Source of the DNA: JABDOU01 sp041609995
Lineage (GTDB): Bacteria; Actinomycetota; Acidimicrobiia; Spongiisociales; SHLN01
Assembly: GCA_041609995.1 (NCBI GenBank)
Contig: JBFIPU010000073.1
Location: forward strand, 1-14,229
Direction: 5' to 3'
DNA length: 14,229 nt
The notes beneath the pieces were generated by a model. It had not been told where the DNA came from. It worked only from the letters and a program-made list of their open reading frames with translations, and did not search any database. Below, piece after piece: positions 6,501 to 13,909 of this stretch; the first letter of the stretch is position 1; each line of letters starts with the position of its first letter. A program made the translations under genes and the position numbers.

Positions 6501-7223
6501 TCACGTACGGAGGTTCTCGGCGTGGCCGTCGACGCTGATCACCTGTCCGCTGATCTTGGGAGCGCGGGCCAGGAACAGCGCCATCTGGGCGATGTCGTCG
6601 CCGGTGACGAACGTGCGCATCGACGTCTGGGCCAGGTAGCCCGCCCGGATGTCCTGTTCGCTTCGATGGGTCGCCTCCGCCTCGGCCGCGATCACCCGGT
6701 CCATTCGGGGCCCGTCGATCGTACCCGGGCAGATGGCGTTGACCTTGATGCCGCGCTCTCCCAGTTCCATCGCCCACGTCTTCGTGAGCCCCACCATCGC
6801 CCACTTCGAGGCGACATATGGGGTGCGATTGGGGTAACCGAAGATTCCGGCCGTCGACACGATGTTGATGATCGAAGAGCCCGCCGCCATGTGGGGGACG
6901 CATCGAGCTGCTGCCAGGGTGGCGGCAACGGTGTTGACCTCGAAGGTGTGGCGCATATCGGCCGGATCGACGGTCTCGACCCCCCCGGCCCCACCGGCCA
7001 CGCCCACATTGTTGACCAGCACATCTACGCCGTCGAGGCCTTCGATCAGTGTCTCAATGGCTTCACCCCACGCCTCGGCGTCGGCGGCATCGGCCACGAC
7101 GTGCACATCCGCCTCCGAGGTTTCGTGCAGGTCGACCGTACCGACGTGCGCCCCGGCCCCCTTGAAGGTCGAGACAATGGCGCCTCCGATGCCGGCCGCG
7201 CCGCCGGTGACGATGACCCGCAT
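6501..7223 (-). CDS. Short-chain dehydrogenase/reductase (classical SDR)
   Basis: This 240-residue classical SDR carries the cofactor motif TGGAAGIG (6-13), an acidic residue Asp31 at the end of the second strand that favours NAD(H), NNVG (71-74), Asn97, Ser123, and the catalytic pair Tyr136/Lys140 in YVASK. The PGTIDGP segment after strand six is typical. The protein would interconvert an alcohol and a ketone; the substrate is not evident. The ATG at 7223 begins exactly at the Rossmann strand (MRVIVTGG) and lies 4 bases after the aldehyde dehydrogenase stop, so the two are cotranscribed and probably work on the same pathway. GGAAG about 8 bases upstream may serve as the ribosome binding site. 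Upstream in-frame ATGs would extend into the previous gene. Confidence 0.92.
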   Translation of the reverse strand: MRVIVTGGAAGIGGAIVSTFKGAGAHVGTVDLHETSEADVHVVADAADAEAWGEAIETLIEGLDGVDVLVNNVGVAGGAGGVETVDPADMRHTFEVNTVAATLAAARCVPHMAAGSSIINIVSTAGIFGYPNRTPYVASKWAMVGLTKTWAMELGERGIKVNAICPGTIDGPRMDRVIAAEAEATHRSEQDIRAGYLAQTSMRTFVTGDDIAQMALFLARAPKISGQVISVDGHAENLRT

Positions 7224-7227
7224 GTCG

Positions 7228-8661
7228 CTACTTCCGCCGGATTCCGACGTTCTTCCAGTGGTAGTACGAGCGCAGGCCGAGCAGCCCTTTCTCCCGCCCA
7301 AACCCGGATTTCTTGAAACCGCCGAACGGAGCCTCCCGCCCCGGCAGAAACCACTCGTTGACGAACACCTGGCCCGCCTCCAGCCGGTCGGCCAGGTACG
7401 TGACCCGGTCCAGGTCGTTGCCGAACACTCCCGACACCAGCCCGTATTGGGAGTCGTTGGCGATCGCCAGCGCCTCGGCTTCGTGGGTATAGGAAATCAC
7501 CGACAGCACCGGGCCGAACACCTCCTCCTGGGCGATGGTCATGCCGTTCTCGACCCCGACCAGCACGGTCGGCTGGTAGAAATGACCCGGCCGGTCGAGG
7601 CGCCCGCCTCCGGTGGCAACCGTGACGCCGTCCTCCTGCGCCGTCCGCACGTACCGATCGACCCGTTCCAGCTGCTGGGCGGAGATGAGCGACCCCATGT
7701 CGTTGCTGTCGATGCCGGGGCCAACGGTGAGTTCCTCCGATCGCGCCACGACCCGATCGACGATCTCGTCGCGAAGGTCGTGCGGCACCACAAGCCGGGA
7801 CATGGCCGAACACACCTGGCCGGCGTTGGAGTAGATGCCCCAGCGGGTCTGCTCGGTCAGCACGTCGAGGTCGGCGTCGGGAAGGACGATCGCGGCCGAC
7901 TTGCCACCCAGTTCGACCACCGTTGGGATCACTGCGTCGGCAGCCGCATGGAGGACCTTCTGGCCGGTTTCGACCGAGCCGGTGAACGTGATCTGGCCGA
8001 CATCGGGGTGTTTCGACAGGGCGTCGCCGGCATCGTGGCCATAGCCCGCGATCACGTTCAGGGCCCCGGGCGGCAGACCCACCTCTTCGGCGGCCCGGGC
8101 GACATAGGTGACCGTGATCGGATCCAACTCGGGGGATTTGACCACTACTGCGTTGCCGGTCGCTATCGCAGGCCCGATGCCCCGGCCCACGATGTCCAGC
8201 GGGTAGTTCCAGGGAATGATATGCGCCGAGACCCCGTACGGCACGGGGATGGCATAGTCGACGATGCCGTCACCCACCGGGATGTAGCTCCCTTCCACCA
8301 TCGGAGCCAGGCCGCCGTAGTACTCGAGGTAGCCGGCGCAGCCGTCGACCTCCCAGCCCGACTCCTGCAGCGTCTTGCCCGAATCGAGCGTGAGCAGCTC
8401 GGCGATCTCGCCCCGGTGATCCACGATCCAGCGCCCCATGTCGACCAGATAACGACCGCGATCAGCCGGTTTCAGGCCGACCAAGCTCCTGTCCTCAACG
8501 CACCGACGGGCGGCCCCTACGGCCGCATCCACGTCCGCAGGCGTAGCACGCGCCACCTCGGCCAGCTGCTCGCCGGTGGCCGGATTCTCGACGGCGATCC
8601 GCTCGCCACCGGCGCCGTCCCGCCAATGGCCACCGATGAAGTTCTGGTAGTACGCCGACAT
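7228..8661 (-). CDS. NAD(P)-dependent aldehyde dehydrogenase
   Basis: This 477-residue enzyme has the complete aldehyde dehydrogenase superfamily set: Asn152 in IPWNYPLD, Lys175 in the cofactor loop (VVVKSPEL, a variant of the usual VKPAE), the FTGS loop (226-229), the general base Glu250 in VELGGKSA, and the catalytic Cys284 in GQVCSAMSR. The C-terminal EEVFGPVL and PFGGFKKSGFGREKG motifs are intact. It oxidises an aldehyde to the carboxylate; similarity in style is to betaine/aromatic aldehyde dehydrogenases, but the substrate is not determinable. The start at 8661 (MSAYYQNFIGGHW) matches the normal N-terminus; an ATG 36 bases upstream is possible. Its partner is the SDR gene 4 bases downstream, consistent with sequential alcohol and aldehyde oxidation. 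Confidence 0.95.
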   Translation of the reverse strand: MSAYYQNFIGGHWRDGAGGERIAVENPATGEQLAEVARATPADVDAAVGAARRCVEDRSLVGLKPADRGRYLVDMGRWIVDHRGEIAELLTLDSGKTLQESGWEVDGCAGYLEYYGGLAPMVEGSYIPVGDGIVDYAIPVPYGVSAHIIPWNYPLDIVGRGIGPAIATGNAVVVKSPELDPITVTYVARAAEEVGLPPGALNVIAGYGHDAGDALSKHPDVGQITFTGSVETGQKVLHAAADAVIPTVVELGGKSAAIVLPDADLDVLTEQTRWGIYSNAGQVCSAMSRLVVPHDLRDEIVDRVVARSEELTVGPGIDSNDMGSLISAQQLERVDRYVRTAQEDGVTVATGGGRLDRPGHFYQPTVLVGVENGMTIAQEEVFGPVLSVISYTHEAEALAIANDSQYGLVSGVFGNDLDRVTYLADRLEAGQVFVNEWFLPGREAPFGGFKKSGFGREKGLLGLRSYYHWKNVGIRRK

Positions 8662-8922
8662 GGCTCTAACCCTGACAGCCGGTGGGGCGACTCGCAAACG
8701 GCGTAGAAGGCAGTCCCCCGGTTGTGCTGTTCGAGAGGCGTTCTCTACGCATTACCGACGGGACGCTGTGCCCGGGCTCGCGGCAACCCTGACCCGGATC
8801 TAGCCACGCTGAGTGGCCGGTGATCCCGGTATTTGGGAGCCTGCCTACAGAGAGTTGGCATAAGAACACGGAGAGTGCTTGTATGTTCAGGAAGTTATCC
8901 CCAACGAGGAGAGGGTGGAGAA
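8662..8922 (+). other. Divergent intergenic region with a potentially structured leader
   Basis: This 261-base gap separates the aldehyde dehydrogenase (minus) from the small secreted protein (plus). It holds GCGTAGA at 8701-8707 with its exact complement at 8744-8750. Another stem pairs 8792-8800 with 8822-8830 (eight of nine pairs, one C-C mismatch) and encloses GCCAC/GTGGC (8803-8807 and 8813-8817) with a GCTGA loop. A competing stem CCGGG/CCCGG uses 8772-8776 and 8793-8797. It matches no riboswitch class I know. The sequence may be leader RNA, an operator region for either flanking gene, or both. TTGGCA at 8855-8860 and TATGTT at 8882-8887 are poor promoter candidates because the spacing is too long. 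Confidence 0.45.
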
Positions 8923-9156
8923 ATGAGACGACGTCTCGTGGCAATGCTGGCCGCCATGGCGCTGGTGGTGGCTCTGCCGGGAGCAGCAATGGCTGGACCT
9001 GGCAAGGACATCAAAGCTGCCTGTGGTGGTGCAAGCTTCGGTCAATTGGTATCGGCAGGCAAGTCGTCTGGCGAGGCAGTTCATGGCAACTACAAGGGCG
9101 GTGCGAAGGCATTCTCAGATCCCGTGGTCCTGGCAGTCCACGGCTGCACCCCTTAA
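8923..9156 (+). CDS. Small secreted protein, 77 residues
   Basis: The product begins MRRRLVAMLAAMALVVALPG, a classical signal peptide likely cut after AMA at about residue 24. The mature part is about 53 residues, glycine- and alanine-rich, with two cysteines (Cys34 and Cys75) near its ends that could form one disulfide. I do not recognise a family. The ATG at 8923 is preceded by a purine-rich stretch with GGAG three bases upstream, and begins exactly at the signal peptide; the frame is open further up, but that adds a non-signal N-terminus. It stands alone with its own leader and a strong terminator 20 bases after the stop, so it is probably a monocistronic and possibly abundant transcript. 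Confidence 0.8.
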   Translation: MRRRLVAMLAAMALVVALPGAAMAGPGKDIKAACGGASFGQLVSAGKSSGEAVHGNYKGGAKAFSDPVVLAVHGCTP

Positions 9157-9176
9157 GCAGCCGAAAGCACTATGAG

Positions 9177-9204
9177 AAGGGAGGCGCTCGGGCGCCTCCC
9201 TTTT
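9177..9204 (+). terminator. Strong intrinsic terminator
   Basis: AAGGGAGGCGC (9177-9187) and its exact complement (9192-9202) form an 11-bp stem with a TCGG tetraloop, and the right side ends in TTTT. It lies 20 bases after the stop of the small secreted protein. Confidence 0.9.
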
Positions 9205-9242
9205 CGTTGTCCGGGCTGGCGGTATGAGCATGCATGAGCGCC

Positions 9243-9279
9243 TCGACCTTGCCTGCCTCCGATCTACGCTGCAGGTGCC
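9243..9279 (+). promoter_or_regulatory. Candidate promoter of the FrhB-like gene
   Basis: TCGACC (9243-9248) and TACGCT (9265-9270) are separated by 16 bases, and the ATG follows the second hexamer by 9 bases. This fits the actinobacterial TAnnnT -10 pattern with a very short leader. AGGTG at 9273-9277 is too close to the ATG to be a good ribosome binding site. Confidence 0.35.
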
Positions 9280-10554
9280 ATGCACGCCGACCCCGAGCCC
9301 AGCCCGTCCGACCGGCTGAATCTGGTCTCCCAACAGGGCCTGTGCATCGGCTGCGGAATGTGCCAGGACATCGCCGGGCCTGAGACGGTGCGGTGCACCC
9401 TCACTGCGAACGGCTACGAGCGGCCGGTGATCGTCGGCGAGCTGAACCATGAGACCGTCGATCGGATCTATGAGGTCTGCCCGGGAGTTCGCGTCACCGG
9501 AGCAACCGCCGAAGATGGTTCCCATATGGATCAGGTGTGGGGTCCGTGGCAACGAATCGACCTCGCCTGGGCCGCCGAACCAACGGTGCGCCACGTCGGT
9601 TCCACCGGGGGCGTGTTGACCGCACTCGGCATGTACCTCCTCGACGCCGGCGAGGTCGACGCCGTCCTGCACGCCGGTCCTTCGGCTACGGTCGCCGGAT
9701 TCGGCGAGGCCCGCATCTCCCGGACTCCAGAGGAAGTGCTGGCAGCAACCGGCTCACGCTACGGGCCGACGGCGGTCTTCACCCGGCTCGAGGAGGCGCT
9801 TGACACGGCGGATCGATTGGCCGTGATCGCCAAGCCGTGCGACCTCTCGGCCTTGCGGCTTCGGGCCCGGTCCGACCAGCGCATCGGTCGCCAGGTTCTG
9901 TTCACCCTCACCATGGTGTGCGGCGGGATCATGGCACCCGAAGGGTTGGCGGAGCGGATGGACTGGTACGGCATCGACCCGGCCGAAGTCACCGGCATCC
10001 GGTATCGCGGGCATGGATGCCCCGGCAACACGCTGTTCTTTCGAGGCGAAGAGGAACCGGTCGAGATCAGCTACCTCGACTTCTGGGGCGAGGACGAGAG
10101 CACATGGACGATCCCCTACCGCTGCAAGATCTGTCCCGACGGCACCGGGGAAGTAGCCGACATCGCCGCCGCCGACACCTGGCCGGGGGGCACGCCGACC
10201 GAGGCCATGCTGTCCGATGATCCCGGGACCAATGCCGTCATCGCCCGCACCGCCCGGGGCCGACGGCTGATGGAAGAAGCCGCCGATTCCGGGCATATCG
10301 CCATCGGCTCGCCGGCCACCATCGAGGACCTCAACCGGTGGCAGCCCCACCACGTCCGCAAGAAACAGGCCAGCTGGGCGCGGCAGGCAGGCCGACGGCG
10401 GGCAAGGGTGTTGCCCATCGAGCTGATCGACCTCCGGGCCGAGGAGATCGCCGCTGCCCGCCCGGTCGACGAACAGCAGCAGGAGGAGCAGGGGAGCTAC
10501 CGGCGGGCTCTGGACGGTCGGGCCGACGAGCCGATTCCCGCCCTTCCCTCCTGA
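9280..10554 (+). CDS. FrhB-like coenzyme F420 hydrogenase/dehydrogenase beta-subunit family protein
   Basis: This 424-residue protein has an N-terminal [4Fe-4S] motif CIGCGMC (Cys22, 25, 28) completed by Cys67 in VCPG. It also has the family's GSTGGV loop (108-113), KPCDLSALR (186-194), MVCGG with Cys214, and C-terminal cysteines 247, 282 and 285 (CKICPDGTGEVADIAAADTW). These fit the FrhB/FdhB N- and C-terminal domains, iron-sulfur flavoproteins that use FAD and often reduce or oxidise F420; relatives include 7-hydroxymethyl chlorophyll a reductase and nitroreductase-like enzymes. A family member is usually about 350-420 residues. The last 60 residues are basic then Gln/Glu-rich and look like an appended tail. 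No hydrogenase or formate dehydrogenase subunits are nearby, so it is probably a stand-alone oxidoreductase; substrate and F420 use are unproven. Confidence 0.85.
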   Translation: MHADPEPSPSDRLNLVSQQGLCIGCGMCQDIAGPETVRCTLTANGYERPVIVGELNHETVDRIYEVCPGVRVTGATAEDGSHMDQVWGPWQRIDLAWAAEPTVRHVGSTGGVLTALGMYLLDAGEVDAVLHAGPSATVAGFGEARISRTPEEVLAATGSRYGPTAVFTRLEEALDTADRLAVIAKPCDLSALRLRARSDQRIGRQVLFTLTMVCGGIMAPEGLAERMDWYGIDPAEVTGIRYRGHGCPGNTLFFRGEEEPVEISYLDFWGEDESTWTIPYRCKICPDGTGEVADIAAADTWPGGTPTEAMLSDDPGTNAVIARTARGRRLMEEAADSGHIAIGSPATIEDLNRWQPHHVRKKQASWARQAGRRRARVLPIELIDLRAEEIAAARPVDEQQQEEQGSYRRALDGRADEPIPALPS

Positions 10555-10585
10555 CCGGCCGCGCCGCTACCCGGCCTGCGCCCAG

Positions 10586-11530
10586 CTACCCCTCCGCCAG
10601 GTGCTCGTTGAGAAACTGGTGGATGGACTGGCGGCCGCGGCGGCCGTAGTCGTTGTCGAAGTAGTCGAAGGCGTGAATGGCGCCGGGCCAGACATCGAGC
10701 CGGGCCTCATTGCCGGCGGCGAGGTAACGCTCGTACGCGAACAGCGAGTCGTCCAGCAGCGGGTCCATCGTGCCAACCATGAACAGCGCCGGGGGCAGCC
10801 CCCTGAGGTCGGCGAACAACGGCGAGATGTCGGGGTCGGTGAGGTCGCGGCCGTCTGCGAATTGTTCGACGAACCACCGGGTGGTCGAATCGTTGATGAC
10901 GAGCGGCTGATCCCCGAAAGCCCGAACGCTGGGCGTCCTGCGCAGGTCATAGGCGCCATAGATGAGGGCCGCTGCTGAGAATGGGCACTCACCGAGCCGG
11001 TCTCGCATCCGCAGCATCGTGACCAGCGTGAGGTGGGCGCCGGCGGATTCGCCACCGATGGCCAAGAGGTCTGTGCCGAATTCGGATTCCGCGTTCTCGA
11101 CCAACCACGCTGCTGCCGCCTCGCAGTCGTCAGGACCGGCCGGGTACGGGTGCTCGGGTGCGAGCCGGTATTGGGTGGCCACCACCGTCAGACCGGTGGC
11201 GTCCGACAACCATTCGTTGCGCGTGTCGGCGTGGTGGTTGGCTCCAAGCACCCAGCCGCCGCCGTGGATGTGCAGATATACCCCCCGGGGATCGGCAGCC
11301 CGGATGACGCGCAGGTCGAGAGTCCCTCCCGGGCCCTCGATCGTGATCGATTCGGCCCGATCAGAACGGACGATCTCCCCGAAGATCGACTTGCCTTCCT
11401 CCCGCGCCTGGCGGGCAGCCGGCGCGCCGACGTCCCACAACTTCGGCAACTCGCGCATCTCGTCGGCGATGTGCTGGTTGAACTCCAGCACGTCCGAAGG
11501 TGCTTCAGTTGGAATCGCTGGATGGGTCAT
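10586..11530 (-). CDS. Alpha/beta hydrolase, hormone-sensitive lipase family
   Basis: This 314-residue enzyme shows the HSL (family IV) esterase hallmarks: the oxyanion-hole motif HGGGW (89-93), YRLAPEHPYPA (121-131), nucleophile Ser162 in GESAG, Asp256 in GTMDPLLDDS and His286 in AIHAFDYF. It would hydrolyse short- to medium-chain carboxylic esters or an amide; the natural substrate is unknown. No signal peptide is present, so it is cytoplasmic. I chose the ATG at 11530; an ATG at 11548 adds six residues. A TATGAT hexamer overlapping that upstream ATG (11544-11549, minus) may be the -10 element, which would favour the shorter form. No good ribosome binding site precedes either. It is convergent with the FrhB-like gene, 31 bases apart. 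Confidence 0.9.
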   Translation of the reverse strand: MTHPAIPTEAPSDVLEFNQHIADEMRELPKLWDVGAPAARQAREEGKSIFGEIVRSDRAESITIEGPGGTLDLRVIRAADPRGVYLHIHGGGWVLGANHHADTRNEWLSDATGLTVVATQYRLAPEHPYPAGPDDCEAAAAWLVENAESEFGTDLLAIGGESAGAHLTLVTMLRMRDRLGECPFSAAALIYGAYDLRRTPSVRAFGDQPLVINDSTTRWFVEQFADGRDLTDPDISPLFADLRGLPPALFMVGTMDPLLDDSLFAYERYLAAGNEARLDVWPGAIHAFDYFDNDYGRRGRQSIHQFLNEHLAEG

Positions 11531-11685
11531 GCAGATCGGTTCGATCATACGAGCTTTGCGGCGTGGCCACGAGTCTCCCACGTACCGGGCCGGTGGTTGG
11601 CCTTCGTGTCACCACCCAGTTTGTCCGGAGGGGGGTGACGTGGCAGGATGGGCCACCGAACCGAACCGGCGCAGGAGACAGCGTC

Positions 11686-12075
11686 ATGAAATCGAACACG
11701 TTCCTGTGGGTCCTCCAGGTAGTCATGGGCCTCTTCTTCATCGGAGTGGGCATCCTCCATTTCGCCGTGCCGGAGGGATTGCCAGATCGGATGGCCTATA
11801 TGTACGACATGTCGGACGGACTTCATGTCGCGTCGGGTAGCGCAGAAATCCTGGGTGGACTGGGGCTGTTACTCCCCGGGCTCACGAAGATCCGGACCGA
11901 GCTCACGGTCTATGCCGCTCTTGGCCTGGTCGTCGTGATGATCGCCGCCGCCATCTGGCACCTCAATCGAGGAGAGACATCCAACATCGTGAGCAACGTG
12001 ATCCTCGCCGGCATCCTGGCCTGGATTGCCGCAGCACGATTGCGTTTCACGCCGCTTCCCAGCCGATCCGGCTGA
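11686..12075 (+). CDS. DoxX-like family membrane protein
   Basis: This 129-residue protein has four predicted membrane helices (about 5-22, 47-65, 72-93 and 102-119). The first segment, VVMGLFFIGVGILHFAVPEG, and the later ASGSAEILGGLGLLLPGL match the DoxX-like (DoxX_2) pattern. Members are small membrane proteins, some linked to thiosulfate oxidation or redox stress, mostly uncharacterised. The ATG is supported by AGGAG at 11673-11677, about 8 bases upstream. It is divergent from the hydrolase, with a 155-base intergenic region, and is followed 99 bases later by the cyclase-like gene on the same strand. Confidence 0.85.
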   Translation: MKSNTFLWVLQVVMGLFFIGVGILHFAVPEGLPDRMAYMYDMSDGLHVASGSAEILGGLGLLLPGLTKIRTELTVYAALGLVVVMIAAAIWHLNRGETSNIVSNVILAGILAWIAAARLRFTPLPSRSG

Positions 12076-12174
12076 GACCACGAGGTCCGACAGCGAGGAC
12101 CAGAGGGTCACCTGCGCCCACGTTTGGGCACTTTGGACCTGGCGCCACGCGCTCGGGGCAACGACGATCGCGGC

Positions 12175-13098
12175 ATGAACGAGGTTCTCACATGGCTCCT
12201 CGCCGGTGATCCAGCAGTGCGGTGGCAGACCCAACGCGACCTGCTCGAACTCCCGAAAGCGACGTGGCAAAACACCCGGAAGAAAGTCGCCACCGATGGC
12301 TGGGGAAGACAGCTCCTCGATTTCCAGGATCCCGAAGGCACCTGGGACAAGGGCCTCTACACACCCAAGTGGACGTCGACGACCTACACCATGCTGTTGT
12401 TGGTAAGCCTTGGGTTGCCCGTCAACAACCGCCAAGCCCACCAGGCCTGTGCGGTGCTGTTGGACCGTGCCGACTGGGTGGAGGGAGGCATTTCGTATTT
12501 CCCGAGTTACACCGAGCGCGGGTGGGCCGAACGGTGTGTCAACGGGTTGTTGTTGGGTGTGTTCTCCTACTTCGGCGTCGATGACCCCCGGGTCGACTCC
12601 ATCGCCGCGCTCCTCATGAACGCACCGATGAGCGATGGGGGCTGGAACTGCCGCGACAATCGGGGCGCCACCCATTCCTCGTTCCACACCACGATCTCTG
12701 TGCTCGAAGGCCTGCTGCTCTGGAGCCGGGCTCGCCACAGCACCGACGCCGACGACGTGATGGAGGCAGGACACGAGTTCCTGCTCGAGCACCAGATGTA
12801 CAAGTCGCATCGCACCGGGCGCACCGTCGACGACAAGATGACGCGGCTGTGGTTTCCGCCGAGGTGGCACTACGACATCCTGCGGGGCCTCGACCACTTT
12901 CGAGATGCCGATCTGACGCCCGACCCGCGCGCCGAGGATGCCATCGAGCTGATCCGTCGGCGACGCCGGGCGGACGGCAAATGGCCCAAGGGCAGCCAAC
13001 ACACCGGACGAGAGTTCTTCCCCCTCGAGCCCGGCCGGGTCCCGGGCCGCATGAACACGTTGCGGGCGCTGAGGGTGCTGAGGTGGTGGGAGTCCTAG
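12175..13098 (+). CDS. Squalene cyclase-related alpha-toroid protein
   Basis: This 307-residue protein looks like one (alpha/alpha) barrel of the prenyltransferase/squalene oxidase repeat fold. It has repeated blocks of the QW-like type: DFQDPEGTWDKGLYTPKWTS (49-68), MSDGGWNCRDNRGATHSSFH (152-171) and RRADGKWPKGSQH (265-277), spaced between hydrophobic helices. It is half the length of squalene-hopene cyclase (about 630) and lacks the catalytic DxDD motif, so hopanoid synthesis is unlikely. Proteins of this size are widespread in actinomycetes as putative squalene cyclases with no proven function. Conserved CRDNRG and HTT suggest a ligand-binding cleft. The start at 12175 (MNEVLTWLLAGDPAVRWQ) fits the usual N-terminus; a TTG at 12124 is possible. 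The ribosome binding site is poor. A decayed partial copy follows this gene. Confidence 0.82.
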   Translation: MNEVLTWLLAGDPAVRWQTQRDLLELPKATWQNTRKKVATDGWGRQLLDFQDPEGTWDKGLYTPKWTSTTYTMLLLVSLGLPVNNRQAHQACAVLLDRADWVEGGISYFPSYTERGWAERCVNGLLLGVFSYFGVDDPRVDSIAALLMNAPMSDGGWNCRDNRGATHSSFHTTISVLEGLLLWSRARHSTDADDVMEAGHEFLLEHQMYKSHRTGRTVDDKMTRLWFPPRWHYDILRGLDHFRDADLTPDPRAEDAIELIRRRRRADGKWPKGSQHTGREFFPLEPGRVPGRMNTLRALRVLRWWES

Positions 13099-13245
13099 CG
13101 CACCCGGACCCGCTGCGGTGATCATCATTCGCCATGAGCATCGGTCAGGGCTCGAGCACCTCGTCGGTGGCGTGCTGACCAAATCTTGTGCTCGAACCGT
13201 GATCGACCCGCCGGACCTCGTCTGCTCGGTCGCAATCCCGGTCGT

Positions 13246-13385
13246 GACACGCGGGGCGCTGACCGAACATCGTTCCACACCACGGTCGTTGTGTTCTACG
13301 GCTCGCCTTGGGGGAGCCGGGCTCGTCGGACCGAAGATACCGAGAAGCCGATTGGGCTGGATACGGTTTCCTGCCCTAACACGAG
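13246..13385 (+). pseudogene. Decayed fragment of a second cyclase-like gene
   Basis: This stretch aligns with codons of the intact upstream gene (12655-12795). The first 80 or so bases align without gaps, at about 70 % identity by eye. Exact blocks include TCGTTCCACACCACG and GGAGCCGGGCTCG. In frame it reads RDTRGADRTSFHTT against CRDNRGATHSSFHTT, then SRAR in both. A one-base loss then shifts the frame, and the continuing match (GHEFLLEHQ against GYGFLP-stop-HE) contains an in-frame TAA at 13377. This is a relic, not a functional gene. Possible weaker similarity reaches back to about 13190. The rest of the 329-base gap (13099-13427) holds no convincing gene; it ends with the promoter of the DUF5808-like gene. 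Confidence 0.7.
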
Positions 13386-13392
13386 GGCAATC

Positions 13393-13427
13393 AGGACAGG
13401 CAATCGAGCGTTGATAGGATCGCGGTT
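13393..13427 (+). promoter_or_regulatory. Promoter of the leaderless DUF5808-like gene
   Basis: AGGACA (13393-13398) and TAGGAT (13415-13420) are 16 bases apart, and the GTG start lies 7 bases after the -10 hexamer. Transcription would begin at or next to the start codon, and no ribosome binding site is present. Confidence 0.5.
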
Positions 13428-13733
13428 GTGAACGAGCAAGTCGCAAGAAGGCGCTCACCGCGGGTCGTGCGGCCTCTCCAACTGCTGGCCGCCGGCCTGG
13501 CGATCGCCGCGGTCGTCAAGGAGCTGCGACTTCCCAAAGACCAGCGAACTTGGCACGGGGTCGTGGCCGGATTCGTCCCATACGACTTCCGCCGTCCCAC
13601 CCTCGATCGAATCAAACGGGCACTCTGGGACCCCCAGGGTGCCCTGGTGGTCGACCGACCCTTTGGCGTCGGTTGGACGCTGAACCTTGGCGCTGTCGTC
13701 GCCCGGATCACGTCCGAAGACCCGGCGACCTAG
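13428..13733 (+). CDS. DUF5808-like small membrane-associated protein
   Basis: This 101-residue protein has a basic N-terminus, a hydrophobic segment at about 18-30 (LQLLAAGLAIAAVV), then VPYDFRRPTLDRIKRALWDPQG and RPFGVGWTLNLGAVV. The last two stretches resemble DUF5808 (about 40-60 residues, unknown function), in which a tryptophan-containing block precedes a GxGWTxN motif. The first segment is short for a membrane helix and may be only an amphipathic or weak anchor. The start is a GTG with a -10 hexamer 7 bases upstream, so the mRNA is probably leaderless. It directly follows the cyclase-like relic. The family call is from memory of its sequence pattern and is moderately secure. Confidence 0.72.
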   Translation: MNEQVARRRSPRVVRPLQLLAAGLAIAAVVKELRLPKDQRTWHGVVAGFVPYDFRRPTLDRIKRALWDPQGALVVDRPFGVGWTLNLGAVVARITSEDPAT

Positions 13734-13750
13734 GACACAGCCGGATCCGC

Positions 13751-13764
13751 GACACGCCCGTGTC
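13751..13764 (+). repeat. Short inverted repeat after the DUF5808-like gene
   Basis: GACACG and CGTGTC flank a two-base spacer, 17 bases after the stop codon. No T-run follows. It could be an operator half-site pair or part of an unstructured terminator. A second perfect 6-bp inverted repeat (GCTTCG at 13792-13797 and CGAAGC at 13808-13813) lies in the same 176-base gap. Confidence 0.35.
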
Positions 13765-13909
13765 AAGGAGGCTGCCCAGACGCGATCGCCGGCTTCGGCT
13801 CGAGTCTCGAAGCTCTCGCGGCCGGGTTCCCGCCGTTCTTCCAGATTTTGCCTGAATCCGGCGCGACCCTGCGATCGAATAACTGTCTACACCCGCCATA
13901 GGAGGCACC

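Noticed and set aside
6862..8706. Very long plus-strand open frame opposite the dehydrogenase genes
   Set aside because: It is antisense to the aldehyde dehydrogenase and SDR, both of which have complete catalytic motifs. Its translation is low-complexity Pro/Arg/His/Gly typical of GC-rich shadow frames.
8751..8840. A known riboswitch (c-di-GMP-I, SAM-IV or cobalamin type)
   Set aside because: GGGACGC followed by GCC and the GGCAACC segment recall c-di-GMP-I and SAM motifs, but the required flanking hairpins and conserved blocks are missing.
11608..11639. Inverted repeat GTCACC/GGTGAC as a terminator
   Set aside because: It has only six pairs, a 20-base loop and no T-run, and it lies between divergent starts where a terminator is not expected.
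12175..13098. A true squalene-hopene cyclase
   Set aside because: It is half the expected length and lacks the DxDD catalytic motif.
13118..13414. 98-codon plus-strand open frame between the cyclase-like and DUF5808-like genes
   Set aside because: It covers the decayed gene fragment in a different frame and has no recognisable content or ribosome binding site.
11869..13458. Long minus-strand open frame of 529 codons
   Set aside because: It runs opposite the DoxX-like gene, the cyclase-like gene and the relic, with no recognisable domain and shadow-like composition. The plus-strand proteins are clearly recognisable.
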